From: Phoronis ovalis
Taxonomy: Eukaryota > Phoronida > Phoronidae
Direction: 5' to 3'
Length of the DNA stretch: 19,868 nt
Assembly (NCBI GenBank): GCA_028565635.1
Contig: JAOXYB010011346.1
Coordinates: forward strand, 1 to 19,868
Below are positions 17,778 to 19,868 of the stretch, one piece after another. The position numbers and the translations under genes are program-made. Position 1 is the first letter of the stretch. Each line of letters begins with the position of its first letter. Under the pieces are notes generated by a model. It was not told the origin of the DNA and ran no database searches. It saw nothing but the letters and a program-made list of their open reading frames with translations.

Positions 17778-19200
17778 ATTGTATTATATTATGCACAGAA
17801 CAGATCCCGAGGACTATTCACGACTTATGTTGAAGTGCTAATTTTATATTGCACCATAATTTTTGGTTCAAATATCAAGAATAACGAAAGTATATCTTAC
17901 TTTTGCAAGGGTAGCTAGATGTTCAACATATGCGAGTATATTTATACATCAGGTAATTAAATTCTATATAACATAGATAATCCATATACAAAATGTACTC
18001 TTTTTTGCTTTATTACGGCAAAAAGTAAGATGTTTGGTGATTAACAAAGTAGCGACCATCACAGAAATTGTTCAATCGTCGAAAATTTAACAGAGAATTT
18101 GTTATAAAACTCACCCATTGCAAATTAAGAGCATATGCAGTTATATTGATGTACAGTATATTTAGAAAGAAACGAGATATAATTAATTGTCTATAACAGG
18201 TTTGTTGTATGCCCGTATTTTCCGGTATTGCGGTTTTTTAAACTTTTCCCGAAACTGAAAAGGCAGTGTTTCGGATTTTTTATTGTATCGGGTACAGATA
18301 GTAGTTGAGAGTTGTAGTGTATTTGATGCAATTGTTTCCTATTATTAAAGATATACACGAATCTTAAAACTACCGTTTTCCAACATGCGAGAGATTAAAC
18401 ACAAAATGCAGCTTCAAACTGTAACCGAAAATGGGTCAAATTAAATGATATCTCCAGATATATATTGAATTAACTGTAATACACAAAAAACATGTAGTAA
18501 AATTGAAAAAGCAGATAAGAAGCGCTATGCAGACAACCTACCATCACCCTTAACCTCAGTCTGAATAAATCCTTACGTTAGTGTTTGTACCTGCTTACCT
18601 AACGTTTTGGGCTTAACCAGTCAAATTTCGTTTATTATCTCGAAATGCAGCTCAATAATCCCTTTGTTTGTGTGTATAAAGCGTTTATAAATTCTTGGCA
18701 CCAAGCAATGTGCAGCATGCAGCTTGCAGTAATAGCTATACTAGTGGACTGAGTGGGTAGCTAGTGATACGTCAGTTGCAATCACACGGAGAAAGCTTAT
18801 CCCGATAGGTCCAAAGTTTAATGACGCATGCGCATTTCTTTTGCTCTTGTTAAAATGAAGGCCTATAACGACAATTGACCATGGTTCGCCCAGAAGACTA
18901 ACGGATGGATTTATTCAGATGGCCTTAACCTGATCCCTAGAACATGCTTTTATTTTCTATTTTAATTGTGGCATATCTAAGACTATTATTGCAGCCATTT
19001 GTCATGTTCTTTAGGGAGAAACCACCTACTAATACATTAGGTGCGCTTATAAGATAGAAAACTACAGACGAATTCATGTTTTTGCAGTACATTTTAAATT
19101 ATAACTTTGTTGTGAAATTTAACAGATGAAAACAGTGCTTTATCATGTAAGATATAAAACAGATTGAGAGAATAATATTAGTATCTAGTATATATGCTCT
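17778..19200. other. Non-coding stretch with no gene recognised
   Basis: A/T-rich DNA. The only notable items are AATAAA at 18564 and an ACGCATGCGCA motif at 18824-18834. I found no kringle relic, open domain-bearing frame or structural RNA. Confidence 0.45.
18824..18834. promoter_or_regulatory. NRF1-like palindromic motif
   Basis: ACGCATGCGCA matches the NRF1 core (GCGCATGCGC) with one mismatch in a locally less A/T-rich stretch. A CRE-like ACGTCA lies about 60 bp upstream. NRF1 sites mark many animal promoters. No gene start is visible next to it, so this is tentative. Confidence 0.25.
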
Positions 19201-19204
19201 ACAG

Positions 19205-19324
19205 ACACAAAGACAACAATCCTAATAGTATAGATATATGATGCAACTACTTAAGCCAAGCGACGGCTTGCCCTCAATGTCTGAAGTATTTTACTATATC
19301 ATACTATTAGGAGTGCTAGTTGTG
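19205..19324. repeat. Foldback (inverted-repeat) element, about 120 bp
   Basis: Outer arms ACACAA...CCTAATAGTAT (19205-19231) and ATACTATTAGG...TTGTGT (19301-19324) are inverted copies. The stem continues imperfectly inward to an AAGCC / GGCTT stem with a 7-base loop near 19254-19270. It is probably a small MITE-like or foldback repeat. A hairpin RNA is less likely given the bulges. Confidence 0.6.
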
Positions 19325-19380
19325 TTATTTCTGTAAGATATTATTATAGTTCGTAAAGGTTTCGCTGTTTTTTAATTCAA

Positions 19381-19386
19381 AATAAA
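19381..19386 (+). terminator. AATAAA with downstream GT-rich stretch
   Basis: AATAAA followed after about 35 bp by TGTTGTGTTTTATT, the arrangement of an animal cleavage/polyadenylation site. No coding region immediately upstream supports it, so it may be chance. Confidence 0.2.
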
Positions 19387-19766
19387 GTGATGGAATGCTA
19401 AAACATAAGAAATTTTAGATGTTGTGTTTTATTGTAGAACTGACCGACACTATTTCCTAATAATTCATGCTACTGAAATTATGACAGAGACATGAGACAA
19501 GCGTATCTTCCCTGTTCGTTTCCAGACGACGGAACGTTATTCCATTTATTTCTGAGTATCTGTAAACAGAAATGAAAGCAAAACTAAGGAATTGGCTTCT
19601 TTCTCCTGCAGCTCTTTTGATAAGCATGCTATTAAGAAGCTCATAGTTTAAACCTGGGCTACATTAAAATGTGTGTTTTACCGTGACGTCCCTTTAAAGC
19701 ACTTTTTAATCATATATCACAATACAGTTCATGTATATTAAGAATTATGAGTATATAGTTGTCTAC

Positions 19767-19868
19767 CTCACAAGGCTTAGCGACGTGGTTGACCCACTCA
19801 ACTATCTCCTCCGACCGGCAAAAACCCTCGCCAACACACTCTTCAACAAGTGATCCCCAACTGTAGGT
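19767..19868 (-). CDS. Possible partial exon at the right edge
   Basis: The last 100 bp are clearly less A/T-rich than their surroundings. On the minus strand they read without a stop for at least 34 codons (LVEECVGEGFCRSEE, VEWVNHVAKPCE) up to a possible donor GTAGAC (phase 0). The plus strand is also open for a similar length, and the block could instead be a short interspersed repeat. No family recognised. Confidence 0.2.

Noticed and set aside
17642-17833. His/Thr-rich 63-codon frame
   Set aside because: Translation of the CA microsatellite.

Overview
The window looks like AT-rich nuclear DNA from a lophotrochozoan animal, most likely a mollusc and plausibly a bivalve. The reasons are short exons with GT/AG borders, long A/T-rich introns, microsatellites, and a receptor whose 7TM part resembles the LDLa-LRR-GPCR family typified by snail GRL101. 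There are no bacterial operons, rRNA, tRNA or CRISPR array. The species assignment is inference.

Layout. (1) Positions 1-4640 hold a tandem array of about 0.84-kb genomic units. Each carries one kringle-domain exon, giving five intact exons K1-K5, all phase 1-1. A sixth, broken kringle lies at 5648-5814. K1 pairs with K3 and K2 pairs with K4, so the array grew by duplicating a two-unit block. (2) Positions 6435-13049 hold three large exons on the same strand. They encode a CUB/CUB-like ectodomain, a C-type lectin-like domain split by an intron, a second lectin-like domain, about six LDLa modules, a short leucine-rich repeat block with its cysteine caps, and a complete rhodopsin-family 7TM domain with a short tail. 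Splice phases agree at every junction (K-exons 1/1, K5-CUB 1, 9061/9621 0, 10450/10787 2), so kringles and GPCR can be read as one gene entering the window at its 5' side. About 2,360 residues of that protein are visible. (3) Positions 13050-14460 hold the 3' UTR and featureless intergenic DNA. (4) Positions 14490-17435 hold a second plus-strand gene for a small single-pass membrane protein: a possible bZIP-site promoter cluster, a possible tiny ATG exon, a short acidic ectodomain, one TM helix, and a cytoplasmic tail of Tyr/Pro/Gln repeats. (5) Positions 17436-19868 are non-coding as far as I can see, with a CA-rich microsatellite, a roughly 120-bp foldback element, and a possible minus-strand exon cut by the right edge.

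How it may work together: the first gene would be a cell-surface GPCR whose very large modular ectodomain (kringles, CUB, lectin-like, LDLa, LRR) suggests ligand or particle recognition. The kringle part is duplicating and diverging actively. The second gene could be an independent scaffold-type membrane protein. Its first well-supported exon has the same intron phase as the kringles, so an alternative kringle-TM transcript cannot be excluded from sequence alone.
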